DNA of 64,000 nt, from the NCBI RefSeq assembly GCF_010730355.1, contig NZ_AP022576.1, positions 1,612,001 through 1,676,000 on the forward strand, read 5' to 3'. This DNA is from Mycobacterium florentinum (GTDB lineage Bacteria > Actinomycetota > Actinomycetes > Mycobacteriales > Mycobacteriaceae). Every line of letters begins with the position of its first letter. Within the stretch, counting starts at the first letter, position 1. A program made the position numbers and the translations under genes. The notes under the pieces were generated by a model, which was not told the DNA's origin, did not search any database, and saw only the letters and a program-made list of their open reading frames with translations. Below, in pieces: positions 8,560 to 19,460 of this stretch.

Positions 8560-9816
8560 CTAAACGACTATCGCGTTCTGCCGCCATCCGGCGATGGTGT
8601 CCGAGTCGTAGCCCAATTCGGCCAAGACCTCGTCAGTGTGTTCACCCAGCAGCGGCGCACCCTTGATGTCGGGCTTGAAGGACGAGAACTTGATCGGGCT
8701 GCCGACCGTCAGGAAAGTACCGCGCCCCTTCTGCTCCACCTCGACGATGGTCCCGCTCTTGCGCAGATCCTTGTCCTCGGCGAGATCCTTCATGGACATC
8801 ACGGGCGCGCACGGCACCTCCCACTCGCGCAAGATGTCGACCGCTTCCCACTTCGTCTTGTCCGCCAGCCACTTCTCGATCTCCGCGAAGATGTCGAAGA
8901 GTTTGTCCTGACGGGCCCGCGCGGTGTTGTAGCCCGGGTCCTCGACCCACTCGGGGCGACCGATGGCCTCGGCAGTGCGCTTCCAGTTCTGCTCTTGGAT
9001 GGTGAAGTAGATGTAGGCGTTGGGGTCGGTCTCCCAACCCTTGCACTTGACCACCCAGCCGGGCTGTCCGCCGCCGCCGGCGTTTCCGCCACGCGGCACG
9101 GCCTCGCCGAATTCGCCATTGGGGTATTGCGGGTACTCCTCCAGGTAGCCGACCCGCTCCAGGCGCTGTTGATCGCGCAGCTTGACCCGGCACAGGTTCA
9201 GCACGGAGTCTTGCATCGAGGCGGACACCTTCTGGCCCTTACCGGTCTTGTCGCGCGCGATCAGCGCGGTCAGGATCCCGATCAGGAGGTGCATACCGGT
9301 GTTGCTGTCACCCAAGGCGCCCCCGGCCACGGTCGGCGGGCCGTCCCAGAATCCCGTGGTGGAGGCGTTGCCGCCGGCGCACTGCGCGACGTTCTCGTAG
9401 ACCTTGAGGTCATTCCACGACGAGTCGTCGTTGAAGCCCTTGACCGAACCGAAGATCAGTCGCGGGTTCCACTCCTGGATCTTGTCCCAGGACAACCCCA
9501 TTCGGTCCATCGCTGCGGGAGCGAAGTTCTCCACCAGCACGTCGGCCTGGCGGATCAGCTTTTCCATCACCTCGAGACCTTCTGGAGATTTCGTGTTGAT
9601 GGCCAGAGAACGCTTGTTGCTGTTGAGCATGGTGAAGTACAAGGCGTCGATGTCTGGTATGTCGCGCAATTGATTACGCGTCACATCGCCACCGGTCGTC
9701 CGCTCGACTTTGAGGACGTCCGCTCCAAACCAGGCGAGCATCTGGGTACAGGCGGGACCCGCCTGTACCCCGGTGAAGTCAATGACCTTGATGCCGGACA
9801 ACGGCAGTTCGCTCAT
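8560..9816 (-). CDS. frc: Formyl-CoA:oxalate CoA-transferase (copy 2)
   Basis: Class III CoA-transferase of 418 aa (Oxalobacter enzyme 428). It carries the catalytic Asp170 in [12 protein letters not shown] and the canonical glycine loop [12 protein letters not shown], so it is the closer match to characterised Frc. A GTG one codon upstream (9819) could also start; ATG 9816 is preferred because AAGGAAAGGAAA precedes it at normal spacing. It lies directly downstream of oxc on the same strand with an 81-bp gap, giving a lysR-oxc-frc order. It would make oxalyl-CoA for the neighbouring decarboxylase and regenerate formate. Confidence 0.96.
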   Translation of the reverse strand: MSELPLSGIKVIDFTGVQAGPACTQMLAWFGADVLKVERTTGGDVTRNQLRDIPDIDALYFTMLNSNKRSLAINTKSPEGLEVMEKLIRQADVLVENFAPAAMDRMGLSWDKIQEWNPRLIFGSVKGFNDDSSWNDLKVYENVAQCAGGNASTTGFWDGPPTVAGGALGDSNTGMHLLIGILTALIARDKTGKGQKVSASMQDSVLNLCRVKLRDQQRLERVGYLEEYPQYPNGEFGEAVPRGGNAGGGGQPGWVVKCKGWETDPNAYIYFTIQEQNWKRTAEAIGRPEWVEDPGYNTARARQDKLFDIFAEIEKWLADKTKWEAVDILREWEVPCAPVMSMKDLAEDKDLRKSGTIVEVEQKGRGTFLTVGSPIKFSSFKPDIKGAPLLGEHTDEVLAELGYDSDTIAGWRQNAIVV

Positions 9817-9897
9817 CACAGATTTCCTTTCCTTGTCGTGCTTCCGAGTTGTTTTGTATCGACGTTTCGACTGGTGGGCAGGCAGGCCGGCGCACTT

Positions 9898-11622
9898 TCA
9901 GCCCGGGTTGGTGATGCCCTTGGGATTGAGGTGAGCGATGTTGCCGCTCTCGGTCCCGTCGGACGGATCGATCAGGCAATCGATCAGTGCCGGCCGGCCG
10001 GACGCCAGGACCTCCCGCAGCGCCGCGGAAACCTCGTCGGGCGTTTCGGCGCGATAGCCCGCACCACCGAAAGCCTTGATCATGAACTCGTGATGGGCCT
10101 CCAGCGCCGTCGGCGCCGGGTCCTCAGACCCCGACAGCTCGTCGCCGCGATAGACACCGCTGTTGTTGAGGATGACGGTGACGATCGGCAGCTTGTAGCG
10201 GCAGATTGTCTCCAATTCCATTCCGCTGAAACCGAAGGCGCTGTCGCCTTCGATCGCCACCACGGGCTCGCCGGTCTCCACGGCAGCCGCGATCGCATAC
10301 CCCATCCCGATGCCCATCACGCCCCAGGTCCCGCTGTCCAGGCGCCGGCGCGGTCGGTACATACCGATCGTGTTGCGTGCCAGGTCCAGAGCATTGGCGC
10401 CTTCGTTGACGACGCATACTTGCGGATTGTCTCGGAGCACATCGCGGATGGCCTGCAGCGCGCCAAGGAATTTCATCGGCGCAGCGATGCGGGCGGCCGC
10501 CAGGCGGTCCGCCATTTTCGCGACGTTCTGCTCCGCCTTGGCCGCGAGTTCGGCACGCCATTGCGGCGACGTGCTGATCTGACCCGGCTTGGCCCGGTCC
10601 ACCAGAGCCTGCATCACCGAGCCGATGTCGCCGACGAGCGGAGCCGCAATCGGTTGGTTGCTGTCCATCTCGCTGGCCTCGATGTCGATCTGGATGAACT
10701 TGGCGTCGGGATTCCACTGCGGCGCATCGCCATGCCCGAGTAGCCAGTTCAACCTCGCACCGACCAGCAGGACGACATCGGCCCGGCGCAGAGCCAGCGA
10801 TCGCGACGTCGCCGCCGACTGCGGATGGTCATCAGGCAGCAGCCCTTTGGCCATCGACATCGGTAAGTAGGGCACTCCGGTGCTTTCCACGAATTCTTTG
10901 ATCTGCTCGTCGGCTTGTGCGTACGCCGCGCCCTTGCCCAACACGATCAGGGGTCGCTGGGCGGTGGCGAGCAGTTCGATTGCCGTATCCACCGAATCGA
11001 GATCGGGCAGTTGCCGTGGCGCCGGATCGATTACGCGCCAGAGTGTTTCGGCAGCGGACTTCGCATCGAGGACCTCACCCAACACCGCTGCCGGTATGTC
11101 GAGGTAGACCCCGCCCGGCCGCCCGGAAGCCGCCGTGCGAATTGCCCGCGCCACACCACGGCCGATGTCCTGGGCCCGAGACACCCGGTAGGCCGCCTTG
11201 ACGAAGGGCCTGGCCGCGGCAAGCTGATCCATTTCTTCGTAGTCACCGCGCTGCAGATCGACGAGGTGGCGCTCGCTGGAACCCGAAATCTGCACCATAG
11301 GAAAGCAATTGGTGGTCGCATTGGCCAGAGCCACGAGGCCGTTGAGGAATCCGGGCGCCGACACCGTCAGGCAGATGCCGGGTTTCTGGGTCAGGAAGCC
11401 GGCAGCCGCCGCGGCGTGCCCTGCGGCGCTCTCGTGGCGAAAACCGATATAGCGGATGCCCGATGCCTGTGCGGTCCGCGCCAAGTCGGTGATGGGAATG
11501 CCCACCAGCCCGTAGATGGTGTGCACGTTGTTGAGCCGGAGCGCGTCGACCACCAGATGTATCCCATCGGTGAGAGCCCTGGCGTCGGTAGCCTCGGTGT
11601 CATCGATGGTAGCGGCGGTCAT
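9898..11622 (-). CDS. oxc: Oxalyl-CoA decarboxylase
   Basis: Thiamine-diphosphate enzyme that converts oxalyl-CoA to formyl-CoA and CO2. The 574-aa length matches the family (565-575). Visible motifs are the cofactor-activating Glu64 (RHESAAGHA) and the ThDP/Mg2+ motif from GDSAFGFSG (about 459) to ILNN, followed by SGVYRG. The C-terminal tail, NPKGITNP, is Oxc-like. The start at 11622 is used rather than an in-frame codon 171 bp upstream, because AAAGGGAAG precedes it and the added residues are not family-like. With Frc and the carriers it completes oxalate-to-formate conversion, which in other bacteria also consumes a proton. Confidence 0.97.
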   Translation of the reverse strand: MTAATIDDTEATDARALTDGIHLVVDALRLNNVHTIYGLVGIPITDLARTAQASGIRYIGFRHESAAGHAAAAAGFLTQKPGICLTVSAPGFLNGLVALANATTNCFPMVQISGSSERHLVDLQRGDYEEMDQLAAARPFVKAAYRVSRAQDIGRGVARAIRTAASGRPGGVYLDIPAAVLGEVLDAKSAAETLWRVIDPAPRQLPDLDSVDTAIELLATAQRPLIVLGKGAAYAQADEQIKEFVESTGVPYLPMSMAKGLLPDDHPQSAATSRSLALRRADVVLLVGARLNWLLGHGDAPQWNPDAKFIQIDIEASEMDSNQPIAAPLVGDIGSVMQALVDRAKPGQISTSPQWRAELAAKAEQNVAKMADRLAAARIAAPMKFLGALQAIRDVLRDNPQVCVVNEGANALDLARNTIGMYRPRRRLDSGTWGVMGIGMGYAIAAAVETGEPVVAIEGDSAFGFSGMELETICRYKLPIVTVILNNSGVYRGDELSGSEDPAPTALEAHHEFMIKAFGGAGYRAETPDEVSAALREVLASGRPALIDCLIDPSDGTESGNIAHLNPKGITNPG

Positions 11623-11795
11623 TGCGACTTCCCTTTCCGGCAGCAACTGCCTGGGTCGAATTTCTCTCTTGCTCTTCACTTTTCCCCTATTCAACGGTCG
11701 CGTCCAAGACCTGCTGGCACTCACGAGATAACTGGGAGTTATCACGGTCCGCAGCGGTCCGGGAACTTCAGACACCTCGGATATTCGCGACACCC

Positions 11796-12788
11796 TCAGG
11801 CCACGAAGGATCCCCTTATCGCGGTACTCGCGGCGATCACGTCCGCATCCGGATCGAATTCACCGTCGATGTCCCGGCCCGGGTAGGTGAGGTCCTGGCG
11901 ACCAAGGGGCGCGCCCACCGCCACGTTCAAAAACGCCCGTGCCGCAGCCGAACCCGCCGCGGAGGCATGGATTGCGATCGCAATCGGCGCCCGTTGATCG
12001 GGCTCGACCAAGCGCAAACCCCGCATTGCGCCGGCCATCGGAATCGAACGAAACCAGGTGTGCGGCACCACGCTTGCCCACGCTCCCGTGGCGACGTGAG
12101 CGTAAAGCGACGCCATCGAGTCGGTCTCGATTTGCGGTACGACCGCGGCACCGACGTTGGCGAACGCGCTGTCGATGAACTGACGAAACCCGACTTCGGG
12201 CGCCAGGAGTGCGAGCGGCAGCTGGGCCGCCTCCGACCATGTGATGGTGGCCCCCGGCGGCACCAGCTGCTTTCCCGCCACCAGCAAGACGCACTGCTCC
12301 TCATAGAGCGGAACCATCTCCAGGCCCGAGTGCTCACGCACATCAAAATGTGCAATGGCGGCGTCGAGCTCGAAACAGCGCAGCTGGCGCACCAATTCGT
12401 TTGTCGGATAATGGGATATGACCTTCACCCGGGCCAGTGGGTGCAACGAACAAAAGGCCGCGATCGGAAGCGCCGTCGTCGTCGATACCGTCGGCCCGGC
12501 CCCCAGCCGCAGCACCCCGGAAATGCCCGACCGCAATGCGGCCGCTTCCGCTACCAGACCGTCGTGTACCGCGAGAACCCGTTTGGCCCACACGACGAGC
12601 CGCTCGCCCTCCACGGTGAGACCCTCGAAGTTTCGCCCGCGATTGATCAACATGACGTTGAGTTCGCGTTCGAGCTTGGCGATGGACGCCGACAGCGCCG
12701 GCTGGGAGACGTAGCAGGCCTCGGCCGCGCGCGCGAAGTGTCGTTCTCGCGCTACCGCAACGAAGTACTCGAGTTGACGTAGCAGCAT
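11796..12788 (-). CDS. LysR-family transcriptional regulator
   Basis: A 330-aa regulator with an N-terminal winged helix-turn-helix (residues 1-60: MLLRQLEYFVAVARE, then a classic ACYVSQPALSASIAKLE). A periplasmic-binding-protein-like effector domain (about 90-300) follows. GGAGGAGT six bases before ATG 12788 fixes the start; an in-frame ATG 87 bp upstream lacks one. It is the first gene upstream of oxc and frc, with 173 bp between it and oxc, so it may control or be co-transcribed with them. The upstream region carries the oxalate-locus palindrome, suggesting it is itself under the GntR protein. The effector is unknown; oxalate is a guess from context. Confidence 0.9.
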   Translation of the reverse strand: MLLRQLEYFVAVARERHFARAAEACYVSQPALSASIAKLERELNVMLINRGRNFEGLTVEGERLVVWAKRVLAVHDGLVAEAAALRSGISGVLRLGAGPTVSTTTALPIAAFCSLHPLARVKVISHYPTNELVRQLRCFELDAAIAHFDVREHSGLEMVPLYEEQCVLLVAGKQLVPPGATITWSEAAQLPLALLAPEVGFRQFIDSAFANVGAAVVPQIETDSMASLYAHVATGAWASVVPHTWFRSIPMAGAMRGLRLVEPDQRAPIAIAIHASAAGSAAARAFLNVAVGAPLGRQDLTYPGRDIDGEFDPDADVIAASTAIRGSFVA

Positions 12789-12850
12789 GAAGACTCCTCC
12801 TTGCCTGCCGACCGCGCCCCCTTGATGGCCAGTCGCAAATGACATAGCAG

Positions 12851-12870
12851 ACTGTATGCAGTATGCATTA
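12851..12870. promoter_or_regulatory. Putative GntR operator between lysR and the PAS gene
   Basis: ACTGTATGCA followed directly by GTATGCATTA. The right half matches the palindrome at 7078-7096 exactly over nine bases, and the left half matches in six of nine. It lies 63 bp upstream of the lysR start and 84 bp before the PAS-gene start, so it could control both directions. Confidence 0.55.
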
Positions 12871-12953
12871 TCCATTAGACTACTCGCCAGTACAGACCTC
12901 GTTCAGCGATGAACCTCACTCATCGCCGGCAGCGACAGAGAAAGGGAACAAAT

Positions 12954-13454
12954 GTGAACAGCCCGCATTCAGACCCGGCGGCACCGATCGCCGTGGAACC
13001 GGAGATGAGTCAGGAATGGCTCGCCCGGGCGGTGGTGGCCGCGTCGCCGGAGGCGCTCGTGGTGTGTGACGCGAATGGGACCATCCGGTTATGGAACAAC
13101 GGAGCGCAGCGCGTGTTTGGCTACTCGCCGTCCGAGGCGATAGGACACAACCTCGACATCATCATCCCGGCAAAGCTGCGTAAACGACACTGGGACGGCT
13201 ATCACCAGACGATGGCCACCGGGCAAACCCGTTATGGCGACCAGCTACTGAGCGTGCCCGCGACTCACCGGGACGGACACCGGCTGTCGATCGAATTCAG
13301 CGTCGCCCTGCTGCGCAACGATGACGGTCGCATCGTCGGGATTTCCGCGATCATGCGCGAGGTCACCGGACGACGCAACGAAGAGAGGGCGCTGCGCGGC
13401 CGGCTCGCCGAACTCGAGGCACGTCTGGCCGACCCCGAGGGCGCGACGCATTGA
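12954..13454 (+). CDS. Single PAS-domain protein
   Basis: A 166-aa cytosolic protein with one PAS domain (about residues 20-135: VCDANGTIRLWNNGAQRVFGY, then IIIPAKLRKRHWDGYH, then GIVGISAIMREVTGRR-like ending) and a short charged helix at the C-terminus. No output domain is present, so it must act through a partner or as a sensor subunit. The GTG start is chosen because AGAAAGGGA stands six bases before it; an in-frame ATG at 12909 has no such site. It is divergent from lysR. A His at position 79 lies where FixL-type PAS domains bind haem, but many non-haem PAS proteins also have it. Confidence 0.8.
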   Translation: MNSPHSDPAAPIAVEPEMSQEWLARAVVAASPEALVVCDANGTIRLWNNGAQRVFGYSPSEAIGHNLDIIIPAKLRKRHWDGYHQTMATGQTRYGDQLLSVPATHRDGHRLSIEFSVALLRNDDGRIVGISAIMREVTGRRNEERALRGRLAELEARLADPEGATH

Positions 13455-13527
13455 CCCGTCGTGGGGCCGGGTGTCGCAAGCCCGGCCGACCGCATTGAGG
13501 TCCATCGCGACCCTCTACGGTGATGCC

Positions 13528-14274
13528 ATGAGCGACATTCTGTTGATCACCACCGACGAGCGGGTGCGCACCCTGACCCTGAACCGGCCGCAGTCGCGTA
13601 ACGCGCTGTCGTCGGCGCTGCGGGATCGGTTCTTCGCGGCGCTGACCGAGGCCGAGACCGACGACGACGTCGACGTCGTGATCGTCACCGGGGCCGATCC
13701 GGTGTTCTGCGCCGGACTGGATCTCAAGGAGCTGGGTGATTCGACGGCACTGCCCGACATCTCCCCGCGGTGGCCGTCGATGACCAAGCCGGTGATCGGC
13801 GCGATCAACGGAGCCGCCGTCACCGGGGGGCTGGAGCTGGTGCTGTACTGCGACGTCGTGATCGCGTCGGAACAGGCACGCTTCGCCGACACGCACGCCC
13901 GGGTGGGCCTGCTGCCGACCTGGGGGCTGAGTGTGCGGCTGCCCCAGAAGGTGGGCGTTGGCCTGGCCCGGCGCATGAGCCTCACCGGCGACTACCTGTC
14001 GGCCGCCGAGGCGCTGCGGGCCGGGCTGGCCACCGAGGTGGTGCCACACGACAAGCTACTGCCGGCCGCGCGCGCCGTGGCCGCGTCGATCGTCGGCAAC
14101 AACCAGAACGCGGTGCGCGCACTGCTGGCCTCCTACCACCGCATCGACGAGTCGCAGACCAACGAGGGTCTGTGGCTGGAAGCCATGGCGGCCCGGCAAT
14201 TTCGGACCACCGGCGACGACATCGCCGCCAATCGCGAAGCGGTGCTGCAACGCGGTCGGGCGCAAGTCCGCTAA
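13528..14274 (+). CDS. echA16: Enoyl-CoA hydratase/isomerase family protein
   Basis: Crotonase-fold protein of 248 aa, strikingly similar as I remember it to M. tuberculosis EchA16 (Rv2831). The oxyanion-hole segments are CAGLDLKEL and AINGAAVTGGLELVLYCD, followed by the family stretch ADTHARVGLLPTWGLS. The usual second acidic catalytic residue position is inside the last segment. It presumably hydrates or isomerises an unsaturated acyl-CoA in fatty-acid breakdown, but its substrate is not known. The ATG at 13528 is preferred over upstream in-frame starts that would overlap the PAS gene. Confidence 0.93.
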   Translation: MSDILLITTDERVRTLTLNRPQSRNALSSALRDRFFAALTEAETDDDVDVVIVTGADPVFCAGLDLKELGDSTALPDISPRWPSMTKPVIGAINGAAVTGGLELVLYCDVVIASEQARFADTHARVGLLPTWGLSVRLPQKVGVGLARRMSLTGDYLSAAEALRAGLATEVVPHDKLLPAARAVAASIVGNNQNAVRALLASYHRIDESQTNEGLWLEAMAARQFRTTGDDIAANREAVLQRGRAQVR

Positions 14275-14476
14275 CTGCGATCCGCGCAATCATCGCGATG
14301 GCGGAATTCGCCCACCCCGGGCAAATGAAAATGGCCCGACCGTGGGCCGCCCATCGCCACAATTCCGCTTTATATGCCGTTGACCTGTATCGAGAAACTT
14401 TTAATCGCCAGCCGCACCAACAGCCAATACGATCCGAACAACGACCCGAATCCATTCGGCAGAGCAGGAGGAATCG

Positions 14477-15058
14477 ATGCGCATTATCGTCGACCTCACG
14501 ATGCGGTTTCTCGGCGTCCTGGCCCTGGTCACCGCGGCGGCGATCGCGACCGGACAGCACGCGACCGCACAGCCGCCGCCTCGTTTTCCCAATCTCGACG
14601 GATTCACCGCGGTTCCGGCCGACGGATATCGCACGACGCCCCTGCCGGGCAGCCCGCCCCGGATAAGTTTCTCGGCCCCGAACTCGGTGGTGTGCGACTT
14701 CTATGGCGGGCCGCCGCCCGCGCCGCAACCGTCACAAGACATTAAGTGCAATGGCGAAGTGCCCGGAATAGACGACGTTCTCTTCCCCGGCGGTGGCCAC
14801 CCGAAACCGGGCGACTGCGTGGAGGGCGCGGTGGATTTCAAGGGTCCCGGCTACGAATTGAGCCGGATGTCCTACGGCGGCTGCGGTGGCAGCCCGGCCG
14901 CGCTGCCGAATGCCGGTAAGGCATTGGCCGCCGGGCAGAAACTGTCCTACCTCAACGTCACCTGCGCGGTGGGCGCCGACAACCTCATCGCCTGTCTGGA
15001 CACCACCAGCGGGGACCACGGATTCGTCCTGCAGTCCGTGGGAAGCTGGGCGTTCTAG
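14477..15058 (+). CDS. Secreted hypothetical protein
   Basis: A 193-aa protein with an N-terminal signal peptide: MRII..., a hydrophobic core FLGVLALVTAAAIATG, and a likely cleavage after ATAQ near residue 32. The mature part is Pro/Gly-rich and contains six Cys, consistent with disulphides outside the cell. AGGAGGA precedes the ATG. I do not recognise a characterised family. The gene sits exactly where M. tuberculosis has ugpABCE and dinF, and is convergent with nrnA (7-bp gap). Confidence 0.82.
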   Translation: MRIIVDLTMRFLGVLALVTAAAIATGQHATAQPPPRFPNLDGFTAVPADGYRTTPLPGSPPRISFSAPNSVVCDFYGGPPPAPQPSQDIKCNGEVPGIDDVLFPGGGHPKPGDCVEGAVDFKGPGYELSRMSYGGCGGSPAALPNAGKALAAGQKLSYLNVTCAVGADNLIACLDTTSGDHGFVLQSVGSWAF

Positions 15059-15065
15059 CCCAGCC

Positions 15066-16547
<1,482 letters not shown>

Positions 16548-16548
<1 letters not shown>

Positions 16549-19397
16549 CAGGCGCGCTCCTTCTCGACGAGCTCGAAGGACTCGATGACGTCGCCTTCCT
16601 TGATGTCGGAATAGGTCAGCGTCATACCGCATTCGAACCCGTCGCGAACCTCGGTCACGTCGTCCTTCTCCCGGCGCAGCGAGGAGATCGTCAAGTTGTC
16701 GGCGACCACGATGTTGTCCCGCAGCAGTCGGGCCTTGGCGTTGCGGCGCACGATGCCGGAGGTGATCAGGCAGCCGGCGATGACACCGACCTTCGAGGAC
16801 CGGAAGATCGCCCGAATCTCGGCACGACCCAGCTGGTTCTCCTCGTAGATCGGCTTGAGCATGCCGCGCAGGGCCTTCTCGATCTCGTCGATGGCCTGGT
16901 AGATCACCGAGTAGTACCGGATGTCCACGCCTTCACGGTTGGCCAGCTCCGTCGCCTTGCCTTCGGCACGCACGTTGAAGCCGATGATCACCGCGTCCGA
17001 GGCCGACGCCAGGTTGACGTTGGTCTCGGTGATGCCACCGACGCCGCGGTCGATGACGCGCAGCTCCACCTCGTCGTCTATCTCGATTCCCATCAGGGCC
17101 TCTTCGAGCGCCTCGACGGTACCGGCGTTGTCGCCCTTGAGGATCAGGTTCAGCTGGCTGGTTTCCTTCAGCGCCGAGTCCAGGTCCTCCAGGCTGATCC
17201 GCTTGCGCGAACGTGCCGCGAGCGCGTTGCGCTTGCGGGCACTGCGCCGGTCGGCGATCTGGCGGGCGATGCGGTCCTCGTCGACGACCAGCAGGTTGTC
17301 CCCGGCACCTGGCACCGACGTGAAACCGATGACCTGCACCGGCCGCGACGGCAGCGCCTCGTGGACGTCCTCGCCGTGCTCGTCGACCATCCGGCGGACG
17401 CGGCCGTAGGCGTCGCCGGCGACGATCGAGTCACCGACGCGCAGCGTGCCGCGCTGGATCAGCACGGTGGCAACGGGTCCGCGACCGCGGTCCAGGTGTG
17501 CCTCGATCGCCACACCCTGGGCCTCCATGTCGGGGTTGGCCCGCAGGTCCAGGGCGGCATCGGCGGTCAGCAGCACCGCCTCCTCGAGCGCCTCGATGTT
17601 GGTGCCCTGCTTGGCCGAGATGTCGACGAACATCGTGTCGCCACCGAAATCCTCTGCCACCAAACCATATTCGGTGAGCTGGCCGCGGATCTTGGCCGGG
17701 TCGGCACCTTCCTTGTCAATCTTGTTGACTGCCACCACAATCGGCACGTCGGCCGCCTGCGCGTGGTTGATGGCCTCCACCGTCTGCGGCATCACGCCGT
17801 CGTCGGCGGCGACCACCAGGATCGCGATGTCGGTGGCCTTGGCACCACGGGCACGCATGGCGGTGAACGCCTCGTGACCCGGGGTGTCGATGAAGGTGAT
17901 CAGTCGTTCGCTGCCCTCGAAGTCGACCCCGACCTGGTAGGCACCGATGTGCTGGGTGATGCCACCGGCCTCGCCCTCGCGCACGCTGGCGTTCCGGATG
18001 GTGTCCAGCAGCCGCGTTTTACCGTGGTCGACGTGACCCATCACGGTCACCACCGGCGGACGGGTCTGCAGATCCTCCTCGCCGCCCTCGTCCTCGCCGT
18101 AGGTGAGGTCGAACGACTCCAGCAGCTCACGGTCTTCGTCCTCCGGGCTGACGACCTGGACGACGTAGTTCATCTCGCTGCCCAGCAGTTCGAGCGTCTC
18201 GTCGCCGACCGACTGAGTGGCGGTCACCATCTCGCCGAGATTGAACAGCGCCTGCACCAGCGAGGCGGGGTTGGCATTGATCTTGTCGGCGAAGTCGCTC
18301 AGCGATGCGCCGCGGGCCAGCCGGATGGTCTCGCCGTTGCCGTGCGGCAACCGCACGCCACCGACGACCGGGGCCTGCATGTTCTCGTACTCGGCGCGTT
18401 TCGCCCGCTTCGACTTGCGACCACGCCGCGGCGCGCCACCGGGACGGCCGAACGCACCGGCCGCACCGCCACGCTGGCCGGGACGGCCACCGCCGCCACC
18501 GCCGCCACCCGGGCCACCGCCACCGGGACGGCCGCGGAAACCGCCGCCGGCACCGGGTGCGGCTCCGACGCCACCACCGCCACCGCCGCGGTAGTTACCG
18601 CCGCCGGACCCGCCACCGGGACCACCGCCGGGACCACCGGGACGTCCACCGCCGGGACGGGGGCCGCCGCCACCGGGACGTGCTCCCGATCGCTGGAAGC
18701 CGCCACCGGTGCTGCCGCCGGGGCGGGGCGGCATGCTGCCGGGCGAAGCACCACCGGGTCGCGGTGCGCCGGGCCGGGGCGCACCCGGGCGGGGCGCCTG
18801 CGGACGCGGAATGGGCCGGTCGACGGGCTGCGCCGACGAGAACGGGTTGTTGCCGACGCGCGGGGTGCGCGCCGCCGGCTTCGGGGCCGGGCCGGGCCGC
18901 GGGCCGGGCGTCGCACCGGGCGCCGGGGCCTCTTGGCCGGGCGCCTGACCGCCGGCTGCCGGCGGTTTCGGCTGCCCGGGGGCCGGCGCCGCGGGAGCCG
19001 GCGCGGGCCGTCGGGGCGCCGGTGCCGGTGCGGCGGGTGCTTCTGTCGCCCCGGCCGAGGAAGCCGCCGGGGCAGGATTGGCGGCCTGACCAGCCGCTTC
19101 GCCGTTGTCGGCGGGCTTCGCCGGCGCGGCGGTCGCCTCGCCGTTTCCGGACGGCTTTTGAATCGCCTTGTCCAGGGCCCGGTCGAGCGAGCGGTCCGGG
19201 CTCTTCGGGGCGCTCTTGGCGCCGGCCGCGGGCTTGCTGCCGCCGAACGACTCACGCAGCCGGCGAGCAACCGGCGCTTCTACGGTCGAGGATGCGGATT
19301 TGACGAATTCGCCCTGTTCATTCAGCCGGGCGAGAACTTCCTTGCTGGTGACACCGAGTTCCTTAGCCAACTCGTGTACGCGGGCCTTACCTGCCAC
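16548..19397 (-). CDS. infB: Translation initiation factor IF-2
   Basis: A 949-aa GTPase that places initiator fMet-tRNA on the ribosome. An N-terminal helical domain ([22 protein letters not shown]) is followed by a very long Pro/Ala/Gly-rich linker (about residues 50-335, with repeated RPGGG and GGGGGG runs). The G domain has G1 GHVDHGKT, G3 DTPGHEAF and G4 NKID, and domains III-IV reach the C-terminus. The linker is longer than in M. tuberculosis (about 900 aa total). Its repetitive DNA explains a long spurious open frame on the opposite strand. Confidence 0.98.
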
Positions 19398-19460
19398 TAC
19401 ATCTCCTGTCTATGAGGCGACAGCAGCGGGCCGCGCCTCGGGTTTAGCTATGACGCATGG

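Noticed and set aside
8638..10743. A 701-codon open frame on the plus strand
   Set aside because: It lies opposite frc copy 2 and oxc, has no family signature and low-complexity composition. High GC at third codon positions keeps the opposite strand open.
18450..18900. Dense short GC-rich repeats resembling a repeat array
   Set aside because: They are in-frame Pro/Gly codons of the IF-2 linker with irregular period, not CRISPR or a mobile repeat.
17361..19415. A 684-codon open frame on the plus strand opposite infB
   Set aside because: It consists of Thr/Ala/Gly/Arg-rich repeats generated by the IF-2 linker and has no promoter or homology.
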